Below are positions 48,654 through 58,372 of a DNA stretch of 64,000 bases, piece by piece (within the stretch, counting starts at the first letter, position 1; every line of letters begins with the position of its first letter). The stretch covers positions 1 to 64,000 of the forward strand of contig WFPP01000025.1 of NCBI GenBank assembly GCA_015487495.1, written 5' to 3'. The DNA is from Thiomicrorhabdus sp. Its GTDB lineage: Bacteria; Pseudomonadota; Gammaproteobacteria; Thiomicrospirales; Thiomicrospiraceae. The translations under genes were made by a program, and so were the position numbers. Below the pieces are notes generated by a model. It was not told the DNA's origin, ran no database searches, and was given only the letters and a program-made list of their open reading frames with translations.

Positions 48654-49108
48654 GGCTTTTTTTTTAGGGAGACTTTTGCCGTACTTTAGAAGGGATGTTT
48701 TAAGTAGGTGGAATGGAATAAAACCCTTTAAATAAGCGGATTCTTACTGGACAAGCAAGGTGTAATCAAGTAGAATCCACGCAATGAATTATTGCGACTG
48801 AAATTAAACAGTTTTTTGCTTTTACGGAGTATTTAGCAGGGATGGCCAACGTCATTTAGCACACTAAAAAAACGGAGTGAGTTCTTTAATGGGACTGGCT
48901 CCGTTTTTTTGTATGTATTGCTTGAAATGGTGGCATGGTTTGGATTGCTTATAAAAGAGTCTGAATTAAGAGGAAAATGAGCGTTTAAATCTTCATTTTT
49001 AACACAGACTGAATTATTTTCCGGAAGTTTGAGTTGGTTAATTTGGTTTAGAGTACCTTGCTCTCACACGTGCAGAACGCTCGTTAATACACTTGGATGG
49101 ATGAATCA
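48654..49108. other. 455-bp region between the M16C protease gene and carA
   Basis: It contains one strong hairpin-plus-T-run (48866-48910) and AT-rich sequence likely to hold the carA promoters. Nothing resembling a protein gene is seen. About 200 nt upstream of the terminator could encode a small RNA. Confidence 0.5.
48866..48910 (+). terminator. Intrinsic terminator upstream of carA
   Basis: AAAAAACGGAG pairs with CTCCGTTTTTT over a 21-nt loop and ends in seven T. It is 212 nt past the protease stop and about 200 nt before carA, so it could end the protease mRNA or an unannotated small transcript. Confidence 0.8.
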
Positions 49109-50236
49109 ATGACACAAGCTTTGCTGGCTTTAGAAGATGGTACCCTGTTTTGGGGGGTTTCACTTGGTGCGGATGGAGAAACGACAGGAGAGGTCGTTTT
49201 TAACACATCATTAACAGGATATCAAGAGATTTTAACGGATCCTTCGTATTTTAAACAAATTGTGACCTTAACGTATCCTCATATTGGGAATGTAGGGGTG
49301 AATACAGAAGATGAAGAATCTCCACGTATTATGGCTCAAGGGTTAATTGTGAAAGATTGTCCTGTGTTAATGAGTAATTTTCGTGCTGAAAAGTCATTGC
49401 CTGACTATTTAAAAGAACAAAATGTTGTGGCCATTGCAGACATTGATACACGTAAACTAACACGACTTCTTCGTGATAAGGGGGCGCAGTCTGGAGTGAT
49501 TGTGGCAGGCGATCAAATTGATGCCGAAGCCGCCGTATTACAAGCAAAGTCATTTCGCGGTTTAAAAGGACTGGATTTGGTCCAAGAGGTGACCACCTCA
49601 GAAACATATGATTGGTCAGAAGGCTCATGGAAACTGGGGGAAGGTCATCTCGATTGTTCCAGTAATAGTGGTTTTCACATCGTTGCTTATGATTATGGTG
49701 TTAAACGTAATATTTTACGCATGATTGTTGACCGTGGTTGCAGGCTAACGGTTGTGCCAGCAAAAACACCAGCAGAAGCAGTTTTGGCAATGAACCCAGA
49801 TGGCATCTTTTTATCGAATGGCCCTGGTGATCCTGAACCTTGTGATTATGCTATTCAAGCCATTCAAACTATTTTAAAAACCAATGTACCTGTTTTTGGT
49901 ATTTGCTTAGGACACCAATTACTCGCTTTGGCAAGTGGTGCAAAAACATTAAAAATGAAATTTGGTCATCACGGTGCAAACCATCCTGTACAAGAGATTG
50001 AAACCAAAAAAGTCATGATTACCTCTCAAAATCACGGGTTTGCAGTAGATGCAGATTCTTTGCCAAACTGCCTTGTTGCAACTCATAAATCGTTATTTGA
50101 TGGTTCATTACAGGGCATTGCCCGAACGGATAAATTGGCGTTTGGTTTTCAGGGACATCCTGAGGCCAGTCCAGGCCCTCATGATGTTGCTCCGCTGTTT
50201 GATTTATTTATTGATAATATTAGGAAGAGTAAGTAA
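49109..50236 (+). CDS. carA: Carbamoyl-phosphate synthase small (glutaminase) subunit
   Basis: It hydrolyses glutamine and channels ammonia to CarB for carbamoyl phosphate, the precursor of arginine and pyrimidines. The 375-residue protein has the N-terminal CPSase domain ([16 protein letters not shown]) and the class I glutamine amidotransferase domain with the nucleophile in [15 protein letters not shown] and the HPEASPGP histidine-glutamate pair. I prefer ATG 49109 ([11 protein letters not shown]); ATG 49097 would add four residues. Its TAA overlaps the carB ATG by one base. Confidence 0.97.
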   Translation: MTQALLALEDGTLFWGVSLGADGETTGEVVFNTSLTGYQEILTDPSYFKQIVTLTYPHIGNVGVNTEDEESPRIMAQGLIVKDCPVLMSNFRAEKSLPDYLKEQNVVAIADIDTRKLTRLLRDKGAQSGVIVAGDQIDAEAAVLQAKSFRGLKGLDLVQEVTTSETYDWSEGSWKLGEGHLDCSSNSGFHIVAYDYGVKRNILRMIVDRGCRLTVVPAKTPAEAVLAMNPDGIFLSNGPGDPEPCDYAIQAIQTILKTNVPVFGICLGHQLLALASGAKTLKMKFGHHGANHPVQEIETKKVMITSQNHGFAVDADSLPNCLVATHKSLFDGSLQGIARTDKLAFGFQGHPEASPGPHDVAPLFDLFIDNIRKSK

Positions 50237-53200
50237 TGCCAAAAAGAAGTGATATAAAAAGTATTATGATTATTGGTGCAGGCCCTATTATTATCGGTCA
50301 AGCATGCGAATTTGATTATTCTGGCGTTCAGGCTTGTAAAGCTCTGAAAGAAGAAGGGTATCGCGTTATTCTTGTGAATTCGAATCCGGCAACGATTATG
50401 ACCGACCCTGAAATGGCAGATGCGACTTATGTTGAACCCATTGAGTGGCAAACAGTGGAAACCATTATTGCTCAAGAACGTCCTGATGCGATTTTGCCCA
50501 CAATGGGAGGACAAACTGCCTTAAATTGTGCATTGGACTTAAACGATAAAGGGATTTTAACCAAGTATGGTGTGGAACTGATTGGGGCGGATGCTGATGC
50601 AATTGATAAGGCAGAGAACCGTGACCGCTTTCGTCAGGCGATGACTAAAATTGGTTTGGATATGCCTATTTCAGATGTGGCACACAATATGGAAGAGGCT
50701 TGGAGTATTCAAGAGAAAGTAGGGTTTCCAACGGTGATTCGTCCCTCTTTTACTTTGGGTGGCTCTGGGGGAGGCATTGCTTATAACAAAGATGAATTTG
50801 AACAAATTTGTAAATTTGGATTAAATTTATCCCCCACCAGTGAACTGTTGATTGAAGAGTCGATTGAAGGGTGGAAAGAGTACGAAATGGAAGTGATTCG
50901 TGATCGTAATGATAATTGTATTATTATTTGCTCGATTGAAAATCTTGATCCTATGGGTGTTCATACAGGGGACTCCATTACGGTTGCACCCGCTCAAACA
51001 TTAACCGATAAAGAATATCAATTGATGCGTAATGCCTCTTTGGCCGTATTGCGTGAAATTGGTGTGGAAACAGGAGGTTCTAACGTCCAATTCTCCATTC
51101 ACCCAGAAACAGGACGAATGATTATTATTGAGATGAATCCACGAGTTTCTCGTTCATCGGCTCTTGCCTCTAAAGCAACAGGTTTTCCGATTGCTAAAAT
51201 TGCAACCAAGTTAGCGGTGGGCTATACCTTGGATGAGTTGTCAAATGACATTACCAATGGAGCCATGCCAGCTTCCTTTGAGCCTACAATTGATTATGTA
51301 GTCACGAAAGTTCCGCGCTTTACATTTGAAAAATTCCCTCAAGGCCAAAATCGTCTGTCAACTCAAATGAAGTCGGTGGGTGAAGTGATGGCAATGGGGC
51401 GTAATTTTCAAGAATCAATTCAAAAAGCATTGCGAGGATTAGAAACCGATAAAACTGGATTTGATGAAATTATGCCATTGGCAACAATGGAAGAAAAAGA
51501 GATTAAGGATCTTTTGCGTCAAGAATTGCGCAACCCAGGTGCGGAGCGCTTATGGTATGTTGCCGATGCTTTCCGTGCCGGTTGGGACTTAGAAACCGTT
51601 TTTGAAAGTTGTAAGATTGATCCTTGGTTTTTGGCTCAAATTAAAGAGCTGGTTGATATTGAAGATGACGTAAAACAACGTGGTTTAGAAGCGTTAGATG
51701 AGGTGTATTTACGTAATCTTAAACGTAAAGGGTTTTCAGATAACCGTTTGGCAAAGCTGCTTAATACTGATGCGGCTTTTATTCGTAAATTTCGTCATAC
51801 GTTAAACATTCGCCCTGTTTTTAAACGTGTTGATACTTGTGCAGCAGAGTTTGAAACATCAACTGCCTATTTGTACTCAACGTATGATGAGGAGTGTGAA
51901 GCCAATCCAACCGATAAAGATAAAATTATGATTTTAGGCGGGGGGCCAAACCGTATTGGTCAGGGAATCGAATTTGATTACTGTTGTGTGCATGCCGCGA
52001 TGGCCATGAGTGAAGATGGCTATGAAACCATTATGGTTAATTGTAATCCAGAGACGGTTTCCACTGATTATGACACCTCTGATCGTTTGTACTTTGAGCC
52101 ACTTACATTGGAAGATGTGCTTGAAATTGTAGAGATTGAGCAGCCGAAAGGTGTGATTGTTCAGTATGGTGGACAAACACCATTAAAGTTAGCTGAAGAT
52201 TTGGAAGCCGCTGGCGTGCCTATTATTGGTACCTCTCCTGAGTCGATTGATATTGCAGAAGATCGTGAACGTTTTCAAAAAATTCTAAATGACTTAAACT
52301 TATTGCAACCACCCAATCGTACTGCAACGTCTTCAGAAGAGGCGGTTATTTTAGCAAAAGAAATTGGGTATCCATTAGTCGTTCGTCCTTCTTATGTTTT
52401 AGGTGGACGAGGTATGGAGATTGTGTATGACGAAGCGAATTTGATTCGTTATATGCAAGCGGCCATTGATGTGTCTAACGATTCGCCAGTTTTATTAGAC
52501 CGATTTTTGGATGATGCTGTTGAATTGGATGTGGACGCTATTTGTGATGGAAATGATGTGGTGATTGGTGGCATTATGGAACACATAGAGCAAGCGGGAA
52601 TTCACTCAGGTGATTCAGCCTGTTCATTACCTCCATACAGTATTTCAAAGGAGATTCAAGATCGTATTCGTGTGCAAGTAGCTGATATGGCAAAAGCACT
52701 GGGTGTGGTGGGGTTAATGAACACCCAATTTGCTGTCAAGGGGGAGGATATTTATGTGCTCGAAGTGAATCCCCGTGCCTCTCGCACGGTTCCCTTTGTG
52801 TCTAAATCCATTGGAAATCCTTTGGCTAAGATTGCTGCGCGTTGTATGGTTGGTCAAAAATTGGCTGATCAAGGGTTTACGCATGAAGTGGTTCCAAGCA
52901 ATTATTTTGTAAAAGAGGCCGTCTTCCCTTTTATTAAGTTTTTGGGTGTGGATCCGATTCTTGGGCCAGAAATGAAGTCAACAGGTGAAGTAATGGGGAT
53001 TGGTGAAAATTTTGCTCAAGCGTATGCGAAAGCACAGTTGGCCGCCAGTACTGTTCTACCTCGATCAGGTACGGCCTTTTTAAGTGTGCGAAAAGCGGAT
53101 CGGATACAAGTTATTGACCTTGCAAATCAACTGATTGAAAAAGGGTTTAAAATCGTTGCTACTCGCGGAACAGCGGCTTCCTTAATGGAAGCGGGAGTGC

Positions 53201-53451
53201 CTTGTGAAATTGTAAATAAGGTCACAGAGGGTCGCCCTAATATTGTGGACTCAATTGTAAATGAAGAAATTTCTTTAATTGTGAATACTTCTGATGGTTC
53301 GGTAAGTATTCAAGATTCATCCAGCATTCGTCGTGAAGCGTTAATGCATAAAACGTGTTACACCACCACCATTGCAGGTGCATTTGCAATGGTGGCTGCA
53401 ATGGGTTATTTAGATAATCAACCTGTGACACGTTTACAAACTATTCATTAA
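50236..53451 (+). CDS. carB: Carbamoyl-phosphate synthase large subunit
   Basis: Synthetase subunit with two homologous ATP-grasp halves (1071 residues). The first half has [24 protein letters not shown] and [15 protein letters not shown]; the second has [22 protein letters not shown] and [15 protein letters not shown]. The C-terminal MGS-like allosteric domain ([38 protein letters not shown]) is complete. It overlaps carA by one base (TAATG), implying stoichiometric translation. A terminator follows before greA. Confidence 0.98.
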   Translation: MPKRSDIKSIMIIGAGPIIIGQACEFDYSGVQACKALKEEGYRVILVNSNPATIMTDPEMADATYVEPIEWQTVETIIAQERPDAILPTMGGQTALNCALDLNDKGILTKYGVELIGADADAIDKAENRDRFRQAMTKIGLDMPISDVAHNMEEAWSIQEKVGFPTVIRPSFTLGGSGGGIAYNKDEFEQICKFGLNLSPTSELLIEESIEGWKEYEMEVIRDRNDNCIIICSIENLDPMGVHTGDSITVAPAQTLTDKEYQLMRNASLAVLREIGVETGGSNVQFSIHPETGRMIIIEMNPRVSRSSALASKATGFPIAKIATKLAVGYTLDELSNDITNGAMPASFEPTIDYVVTKVPRFTFEKFPQGQNRLSTQMKSVGEVMAMGRNFQESIQKALRGLETDKTGFDEIMPLATMEEKEIKDLLRQELRNPGAERLWYVADAFRAGWDLETVFESCKIDPWFLAQIKELVDIEDDVKQRGLEALDEVYLRNLKRKGFSDNRLAKLLNTDAAFIRKFRHTLNIRPVFKRVDTCAAEFETSTAYLYSTYDEECEANPTDKDKIMILGGGPNRIGQGIEFDYCCVHAAMAMSEDGYETIMVNCNPETVSTDYDTSDRLYFEPLTLEDVLEIVEIEQPKGVIVQYGGQTPLKLAEDLEAAGVPIIGTSPESIDIAEDRERFQKILNDLNLLQPPNRTATSSEEAVILAKEIGYPLVVRPSYVLGGRGMEIVYDEANLIRYMQAAIDVSNDSPVLLDRFLDDAVELDVDAICDGNDVVIGGIMEHIEQAGIHSGDSACSLPPYSISKEIQDRIRVQVADMAKALGVVGLMNTQFAVKGEDIYVLEVNPRASRTVPFVSKSIGNPLAKIAARCMVGQKLADQGFTHEVVPSNYFVKEAVFPFIKFLGVDPILGPEMKSTGEVMGIGENFAQAYAKAQLAASTVLPRSGTAFLSVRKADRIQVIDLANQLIEKGFKIVATRGTAASLMEAGVPCEIVNKVTEGRPNIVDSIVNEEISLIVNTSDGSVSIQDSSSIRREALMHKTCYTTTIAGAFAMVAAMGYLDNQPVTRLQTIH

Positions 53452-53460
53452 TTTGTACTG

Positions 53461-53507
53461 AAAACGCCAGAGGTTGTACATTGTGTAATCTTTGGCGTTT
53501 TTGTTTT
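53461..53507 (+). terminator. Intrinsic terminator after carB
   Basis: AAAACGCCAGAG pairs with CTTTGGCGTTTTTG, followed by more T. The stem of about 11 bp has one internal irregularity and a loop of about 20 nt. Confidence 0.75.
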
Positions 53508-53543
53508 TACAATACGATTCAAGTGTAAAAAGGAAATGGGGTT

Positions 53544-54020
53544 ATGCAAAAACATCCTATGACAAAACAAGGCGCAGATGCGTTACAAGCAGAGTTAACT
53601 CGCTTAAAAAAAGAAGAGCGTCCCAATGTGATTGAAGCCATTGCAACGGCTCGAGAACATGGTGATTTAAAAGAAAATGCAGAATATCATGCCGCACGTG
53701 AAATGCAGGGATTAATTGAAGGGCGTATTAAGCAAATTGAGTCTGTTTTAAGTTTGGCGCAAATTATTGATGTGACAACGCTGTCGCCAAATGGAAAAAT
53801 TGTATTTGGTACAACGGTTACATTGGTCAATATTGATACGGATGAAGAGGTCACTTATAAAATTGTAGGCCATGATGAAGCGGACGTAAAAGAGAATAAA
53901 ATTTCAGTCAACTCTCCGATTGCGCGTGCTTTAATTGGTAAACAAGAAGAAGATGAAATTATTGTGGAAGCCCCCAGTGGCAAAATTGAATATGAAATTA
54001 TTCGTGTAGAATACCTTTAA
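53544..54020 (+). CDS. greA: Transcription elongation factor GreA
   Basis: It stimulates the RNA polymerase transcript-cleavage activity to rescue backtracked complexes (158 residues). The N-terminal coiled coil ([46 protein letters not shown]) includes the tip acids of the DLKENAEY signature. The C-terminal FKBP-like domain contains [32 protein letters not shown] precedes ATG 53544. It follows carAB as in many gammaproteobacteria. Confidence 0.98.
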   Translation: MQKHPMTKQGADALQAELTRLKKEERPNVIEAIATAREHGDLKENAEYHAAREMQGLIEGRIKQIESVLSLAQIIDVTTLSPNGKIVFGTTVTLVNIDTDEEVTYKIVGHDEADVKENKISVNSPIARALIGKQEEDEIIVEAPSGKIEYEIIRVEYL

Positions 54021-54074
54021 ATTTAAAATAGAGTTTTTTCCTAATTCGTTAAAATAGGGGGATAACTTTTTTTT

Positions 54075-54103
54075 AAAATGCCTGCCTTTGCAGGCATTTT
54101 TGT
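54075..54103 (+). terminator. Intrinsic terminator after greA
   Basis: AAAATGCCTGC, CTTT, GCAGGCATTTTTG: a perfect stem with a T-run. It overlaps the 5' extension of the next ORF in the track, which argues for the later ATG of that gene. Confidence 0.9.
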
Positions 54104-54120
54104 TTAAACAGGATGAAAAA

Positions 54121-54606
54121 ATGAGGCAAATTACGCGAAATAAGCTGGATAAAATTACAGGATTGATTGTTTTTTCAGTGGCAATGTTTTGGTTGGTGGT
54201 TGGCTACTTTGTTGTGCCTATTTTGTTTTCTTCATTACCCTCTAAGCTGGCAGGTGAGACTGCTGGGACATTATTTGAATTTTCGAGTTTGATGCTGTTG
54301 GTTGTTTTAATTATGCTCACAGGGCTTTATGTGGGGTTAGATTTATCAATACGCCACATTAAAAGCCTTTTGATGGCTTTATTATTGGTTTGTATTTTGC
54401 GTTTTTGGGTTGCACCCTGGATGGTAGAAATTAAACAAGCCTACCCTAAAGGATTGACTCCTGTATCCCCTGATTGGGGGCTTTTTTCATCATTACATGG
54501 TGTGTATCAATTATTGTATTTGGTTGTCATACTGCTGCTTTTTATTTGGGGGTTACGGTTAATTTTTTTATCCAGTAGACCTTTGCATGAGAGAGAGGTG
54601 AAATAA
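54121..54606 (+). CDS. DUF4149 family inner-membrane protein
   Basis: A 161-residue protein with four hydrophobic helices (LIVFSVAMFWLVVGYFVVPILF; SLMLLVVLIMLTGLYVGL; SLLMALLLVCILRFWVAP; LYLVVILLLFIWGLRLIFL). The loop PILFSSLPSKLAGETAGTLFE is the family-typical feature. DUF4149 genes often lie near greA in gammaproteobacteria, which fits. The function is unknown. I start at ATG 54121 (MRQITRNK), with AGGATG upstream; the TTG at 54088 lies inside the greA terminator. Confidence 0.78.
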   Translation: MRQITRNKLDKITGLIVFSVAMFWLVVGYFVVPILFSSLPSKLAGETAGTLFEFSSLMLLVVLIMLTGLYVGLDLSIRHIKSLLMALLLVCILRFWVAPWMVEIKQAYPKGLTPVSPDWGLFSSLHGVYQLLYLVVILLLFIWGLRLIFLSSRPLHEREVK

Positions 54607-54610
54607 AGCA

Positions 54611-54636
54611 CTCGACGCCCGAAGGGGTAAGTCGAG
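54611..54636. repeat. REP-like hairpin, copy 2
   Basis: CTCGACGCCCGAAGGGGTAA followed by GTCGAG: outer stem CTCGAC/GTCGAG, inner CCC/GGG. The outline matches the hairpin at 28208. It lies just after the DUF4149 stop. Confidence 0.5.
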
Positions 54637-54842
54637 AATTGTTATAAAGATTGTTTAATCATAAATATGAGTTTATTTTTACTTGTGATTGCCTCGCATA
54701 ATGGTTTCAAATAAAAAATTCTTATAAGTGTTTCGTTATATTTAGTGCTTTTTAGTGGTTGATTGGGTTGCTATTTAAAAGTAAAAGTATCAGAATTAGG
54801 GGTGTTGAAACCTTAATTTGCAACTCGGAGTTTATATTTAAA

Positions 54843-55196
54843 ATGAAAAACTTAACACTAAAAGCGTTGTTTATTTCAGTTATTTCGGTTGGCTCTATGA
54901 GTGCGTATGCAGAAAATACTTATGATTTATGCCTTGCTGATGCTGAGAATATTATTGAAACGGCCATTAAAGAGGGGTCGACTTCTGCACAAGCGATTGA
55001 GCAAAAAGTTGATGTGGCAACGTGCATGCAGGAACTGGCGAAGATAGAAGCAAAATATGCAGATCAATCTGTCGCACGAAACCCGTCATCGGTTATGACG
55101 CCAGAAGACCGTGCCAGATGGGCTGCATTATTTGATGCTGTGGATGCTAAAAATTATAAAGGTGTTCGTTACTTGCAAGCGTCTTATTATCGTTAA
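54843..55196 (+). CDS. Small secreted protein of unknown function
   Basis: From ATG 54843 (MKNLTLKALFISVISVGSMSAYAENT) this is 117 residues with a clear signal peptide cleaved near AYA-EN; the ORF-track start adds 28 unlikely residues. The mature part of about 92 residues has two cysteines (YDLCLADAE and VATCMQEL), which could form a disulfide, and a C-terminal DAVDAKNYKGVRYLQASYYR. I do not recognise a family. It has its own terminator and looks monocistronic, and it is probably periplasmic. Genes conserved here in other bacteria (yhbY, ftsJ) are absent. Confidence 0.75.
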   Translation: MKNLTLKALFISVISVGSMSAYAENTYDLCLADAENIIETAIKEGSTSAQAIEQKVDVATCMQELAKIEAKYADQSVARNPSSVMTPEDRARWAALFDAVDAKNYKGVRYLQASYYR

Positions 55197-55227
55197 AGTT
55201 AAAAGAGTGTTTCGATCCTATTTTATT

Positions 55228-55254
55228 GAAGCCAGTCATTGACTGGCTTTTTTA
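55228..55254 (+). terminator. Intrinsic terminator after the small secreted protein gene
   Basis: GAAGCCAGTCA, T, TGACTGGCTTTTTTA: stem AAGCCAGTCA/TGACTGGCTT and a T-run. Confidence 0.88.
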
Positions 55255-55264
55255 ATGCGATGTG

Positions 55265-55280
55265 TTTATTCAGAGGTTCC
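55265..55280. repeat. Solo family A end
   Basis: TTTATTCAGAGGTTCC is immediately followed by TTAA, in the gap between the small secreted protein gene and the DUF455 gene. No partner end is found within that gap. Confidence 0.5.
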
Positions 55281-55370
55281 TTAAGGTGCCTTGTTTTATA
55301 GTAGGGGGGGAAGATTGGATTGTTGTATTTTTAGTTGGGGTGAGCGTAAAAAATAAAAGGAAACAAGGGT

Positions 55371-56180
55371 TTGAAACAGAAAAACATATTTGAAACAGTG
55401 TACACCTGTTTAATGACGTCTGATCTAGATCAAAAAATGCATTTATTGGCTCAGATTCAAGAGGATTGGGCAGAAGAGCATTTTGAATTCACCCCTTTAT
55501 CAAACGTAGTTCGAATCCCTGATCCTGGACGTCCCGAAAAACCTTTATTGGTCTCTCCGAAAGAACTGCCTAAAAGACGTTTGGGCTCTCCCGAAGGGCA
55601 TGCTGCGTTAATGCATGCCATTGCTCATATTGAATTTAATGCCATTAATTTGGCATTAGATGCCATTTATCGTTTTCAGTCCATGCCGATTGGTTTTTAT
55701 TTGGACTGGCTGGGTGTGGCAGGAGAGGAAGCTTTTCATTTTCAAATGGTTCGAGAGCACCTATTTCGATTAGGGTTTGAATATGGTGATATGCCTGCTC
55801 ATGATGGGCTATGGATGACTACATATGAAACCGATCATGACCCATTGATCCGAATGGCATTAGTTCCTAGAACCTTGGAGGCCAGGGGGTTAGATGTGAC
55901 CCCTCCGATGATTCAAAAACTGCGTTCTATTGGCGATAAGCGTGGTGTGGAAATTTTAAAAATTTTATTACGTGATGAAATTGGTCATGTGGAAGTGGGA
56001 ACGCGCTGGTTTCGGTATTTGTGCAAGGAGCGGGGGATGAATCCTTTTGATACGTTTCAACATATAATTGAAACCTATTATCATGGTGACTTACGTGGTC
56101 CTTTTAACTATGAGGCACGCGAACAAGCTGGGTTTTGTGCACAAGAAATCTCTTGGTTAAAAACATTTCATTCTTCGTAA
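55371..56180 (+). CDS. DUF455 ferritin-like domain protein
   Basis: A 269-residue soluble protein with a ferritin-like four-helix bundle carrying candidate di-metal ligands: MHAIAHIEFNAINLALDA, GVAGEEAFHFQMVREHL and LLRDEIGHVEVGTRWF. These give repeated Glu/ExxH pairs, as in MiaE-type di-iron enzymes. The substrate is unknown. The start is a TTG at 55371 (MKQKNIFET), with AAAGGAAACAAGGG before it; the first ATG (55413) would cut conserved N-terminal residues, so TTG is preferred. It lies 34 nt before the ROK kinase gene and may be co-transcribed with it. Confidence 0.87.
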   Translation: MKQKNIFETVYTCLMTSDLDQKMHLLAQIQEDWAEEHFEFTPLSNVVRIPDPGRPEKPLLVSPKELPKRRLGSPEGHAALMHAIAHIEFNAINLALDAIYRFQSMPIGFYLDWLGVAGEEAFHFQMVREHLFRLGFEYGDMPAHDGLWMTTYETDHDPLIRMALVPRTLEARGLDVTPPMIQKLRSIGDKRGVEILKILLRDEIGHVEVGTRWFRYLCKERGMNPFDTFQHIIETYYHGDLRGPFNYEAREQAGFCAQEISWLKTFHSS

Positions 56181-56214
56181 CCGTTTACATTCTCTCTAAG
56201 TAACAGGAAGAACG

Positions 56215-57138
56215 ATGATGGTAAATCAAACGACGACTCTTCGCTTTGGTCTTGATTTAGGTGGTACAAAAATAGAGTTAGTTGCGCTGCCTTCTGAAAC
56301 CAATTCATCCAGTGATATTTTATATCAAAAGCGAATGGAAACGCCCAAAGGGGATTATTTAGCAACGCTTCAAGCAATAACCCAGTTAGTATCTGAGGCT
56401 GAAATGGCCTTGGGACAAAAAGGCACACTGGGCATTGGAATTCCAGGCGCAATTTCATCGAAAACAGGGCGTATTAAAAATGCCAATTCAACTTGTTTGT
56501 TAGGACAAGATTTGCAAGGTGATTTACAAGTTATGTTGCGCCGTCCAGTAAGGGTGGCGAATGATGCCAATTGTTTTTCCTTGTCTGAAGCGACAGATGG
56601 CTCTGCCAAAGGTGCTAAGGTCGTGTTTGGTGTGATTATTGGTACAGGGTGTGGTGGGGGGATTGTTGTGAATGGTCAAATCTTAAATGGTGTGAATGCC
56701 ATTGGAGGAGAATGGGGCCATAATCCCTTACCGTGGGCAACGGAACAAGATGTATTTTTGCCGTGTTATTGTGGCTTAAAAGGCTGCAATGAAACTTTTT
56801 TATCAGGCAGTGGCCTTGAGTCGCATTATCGTTTTCGTACAGGGAGGGATAAAAGCGCCAAAAATATTTTTGCGCTTCGAGCACAAAAAGACCCTGTGGC
56901 ATTGCAATTAACAGATGATTATATGGTTTGGTTGGCAAAAGGTTTGGCCAGTGTAATCAATGTGATTGATCCTGATGTCATTGTATTGGGAGGAGGCCTG
57001 TCAAATGAGGCGTGTTTGTATCAATGCGTGCCTAACCTCTGGCATAACTGGGTATTTAGTGATAAAGTCTTGACCCAGATTCGGGCGCCTAAATATGGTG
57101 ATGCCAGTGGTGTTCGAGGCGCTGCCTGGTTATGGTAA
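56215..57138 (+). CDS. ROK-family sugar kinase (fructokinase/N-acetylglucosamine kinase type)
   Basis: A 307-residue cytoplasmic kinase of the ROK family. The phosphate-binding loop is FGLDLGGTKIELVAL, GVIIGTGCGGGIVVNGQ is the second ATP motif, and the ROK zinc site is CYCGLKGCNETFLSGSGLE with an upstream histidine in GGEWGHNPLPW. VIDPDVIVLGGGLSN closes the adenosine pocket. The sugar (fructose, glucose, mannose or GlcNAc) cannot be decided from sequence. Two adjacent ATGs (56215, 56218) follow AGGAAG. The TAA stop is the last three bases of the GTAA that flanks a family A element. Confidence 0.92.
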   Translation: MMVNQTTTLRFGLDLGGTKIELVALPSETNSSSDILYQKRMETPKGDYLATLQAITQLVSEAEMALGQKGTLGIGIPGAISSKTGRIKNANSTCLLGQDLQGDLQVMLRRPVRVANDANCFSLSEATDGSAKGAKVVFGVIIGTGCGGGIVVNGQILNGVNAIGGEWGHNPLPWATEQDVFLPCYCGLKGCNETFLSGSGLESHYRFRTGRDKSAKNIFALRAQKDPVALQLTDDYMVWLAKGLASVINVIDPDVIVLGGGLSNEACLYQCVPNLWHNWVFSDKVLTQIRAPKYGDASGVRGAAWLW

Positions 57139-57398
57139 GGAAGCTCTGATTAAGTTCCTTAACATTCTGTGAGTCTTCAAGCCTTCCTATTCTAGGCCTG
57201 TTTCGCTGGGAATGGTTATTCCATTCACAAGAAGCATAACAACGAAGAGGAAGGCTTGAAGGCTCACCTTACGGGGCTTAGCCATTTTATACGCCTCGGC
57301 TTAAATGCCTTTGCAAGGTCTAGACATGACTTCAGTCATTTGCCTTGATGCGAATAAAATGGCGTTGCTAGAAATTAAGGGACTTATTCAGAGGTTCC
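57139..57398. mobile_element. Family A MITE-like element, 260 bp, with 4-bp target duplication
   Basis: The ends GGAAGCTCTGATTAAGTTCC and, inverted, GGAACCTCTGAATAAGTCCC match at 21 of 24 positions over the extended repeat. GTAA lies directly outside both ends (57135-57138 and 57399-57402). The interior has a second inverted pair, TTCAAGCCTTCC/GGAAGGCTTGAAG. There is no ORF. The ends remind me of IS5-type termini, which would need a database check. Confidence 0.88.
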
Positions 57399-57465
57399 GT
57401 AAGAAAATATGAATGATTCACATCATGTTTTTATCATATTTTTGAAGTGCACTGGAACAGTTAAT

Positions 57466-57495
57466 ACAACCTGAATCTGCTTTGGTTGTTTTTTT
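57466..57495 (+). terminator. Probable intrinsic terminator downstream of the ROK gene
   Basis: ACAACC, a 12-nt loop, GGTTGTTTTTTT: a short stem with a T-run on the plus strand, located beyond the inserted element. Confidence 0.55.
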
Positions 57496-57511
57496 GAGGG
57501 GGTACACATTT

Positions 57512-58372
57512 TTAGCGTTTTCCCTCTCCTCCAGCTTTGATTAAGAGTGCATCAAGCCAACGGTTAGGCAGTAGACGTTTTAAAATTGAAAATGCAATGG
57601 TTGGAATTGTCACACGATAGCGTATTTTAGCACGTTGGCTTTGTAATGCGTGAACCACGTGTTGAGTAACGGCTTTGGGAGAGAGGGTAAAGGGTGCGCT
57701 GGGGCCAACGGTTTCCAGACGTGTTACCATCGCGACATAGTTTTGTTTGTGTGCGCTGTCCTCCAGATTGATCCACTGTTTAAATTGTTGAAAGGCATTA
57801 TTACGAAATTCGGACAATATGGGGCCTGGCTCAATAAGGATTACTTGAATATTGTCTTGTTTAACTTCTAATCTGAGCGTATCGGCTAACCCTTCAATCG
57901 CAAATTTACTGGCATTGTAAGCACCACGGTATGGCATGGCTGCAAACCCGAGGATGGAACTGTTGTAAATAATTTTCCCCCCCCCTTGTTGGCGCATAAT
58001 AGGAATGATTTTATTTGTGAGCTCTTGTGTGCCAAAAACGTTGGTTTGAAATTGATGCTCCATTGCTTCACGGCTTAAATCTTCAACGGCTCCTGGTAAC
58101 CCAAACGCGCCATTATTAAATAGAGCATCTATTCGGCCATTGGTGTGTTCAAGAATTTGTGCAAGCGCTTTTTGAATGGAGTTGCTATTGGCTAAATCCA
58201 GTTGGAAGCAACAAATCCCTTCTTTTTTTAGGCGCTGAACATCCTGTTCTTTTCGGCAGGTTGCAATGACTTGATAGCCCATTTTGTGTAAGTGTTGCGC
58301 ACATTGGTAGCCAATACCTGTTGAGCAGCCTGTTATTAAAATCGTACTGGGAGGAAGACAGCGGTGTTTCAT
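57512..58372 (-). CDS. Short-chain dehydrogenase/reductase
   Basis: NAD(P)-dependent classical SDR (286 residues). The cofactor loop is LITGCSTGIGYQCAQHL (TGxxxGIG), NNGAFG is the NNAG-type strand, and the catalytic residues are the serine in IIYNSSILGFAA and YNASKFAIEGLADTLRLEV (YxxxK). IEPGPILSEFR is the usual post-catalytic block. The substrate is unknown. It shares an ATGA start-stop overlap with the upstream thioredoxin-like gene. The coding strand contains a G9 tract (plus-strand C 57977-57985) that stays in frame as Gly codons. Confidence 0.9.
   Translation of the reverse strand: MKHRCLPPSTILITGCSTGIGYQCAQHLHKMGYQVIATCRKEQDVQRLKKEGICCFQLDLANSNSIQKALAQILEHTNGRIDALFNNGAFGLPGAVEDLSREAMEHQFQTNVFGTQELTNKIIPIMRQQGGGKIIYNSSILGFAAMPYRGAYNASKFAIEGLADTLRLEVKQDNIQVILIEPGPILSEFRNNAFQQFKQWINLEDSAHKQNYVAMVTRLETVGPSAPFTLSPKAVTQHVVHALQSQRAKIRYRVTIPTIAFSILKRLLPNRWLDALLIKAGGEGKR

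Noticed and set aside
54088-54120. TTG start of the DUF4149 ORF
   Set aside because: It falls inside the stem of the greA terminator. ATG 54121 has a ribosome binding site.
55508-55530. GTTCGAATCCCTGATCC resembling a tRNA T-arm
   Set aside because: It is inside the DUF455 coding sequence and has no flanking acceptor or anticodon arms.
57139-57398. Complete insertion sequence
   Set aside because: The element is only 260 bp and has no ORF, so it can only be a non-autonomous derivative.
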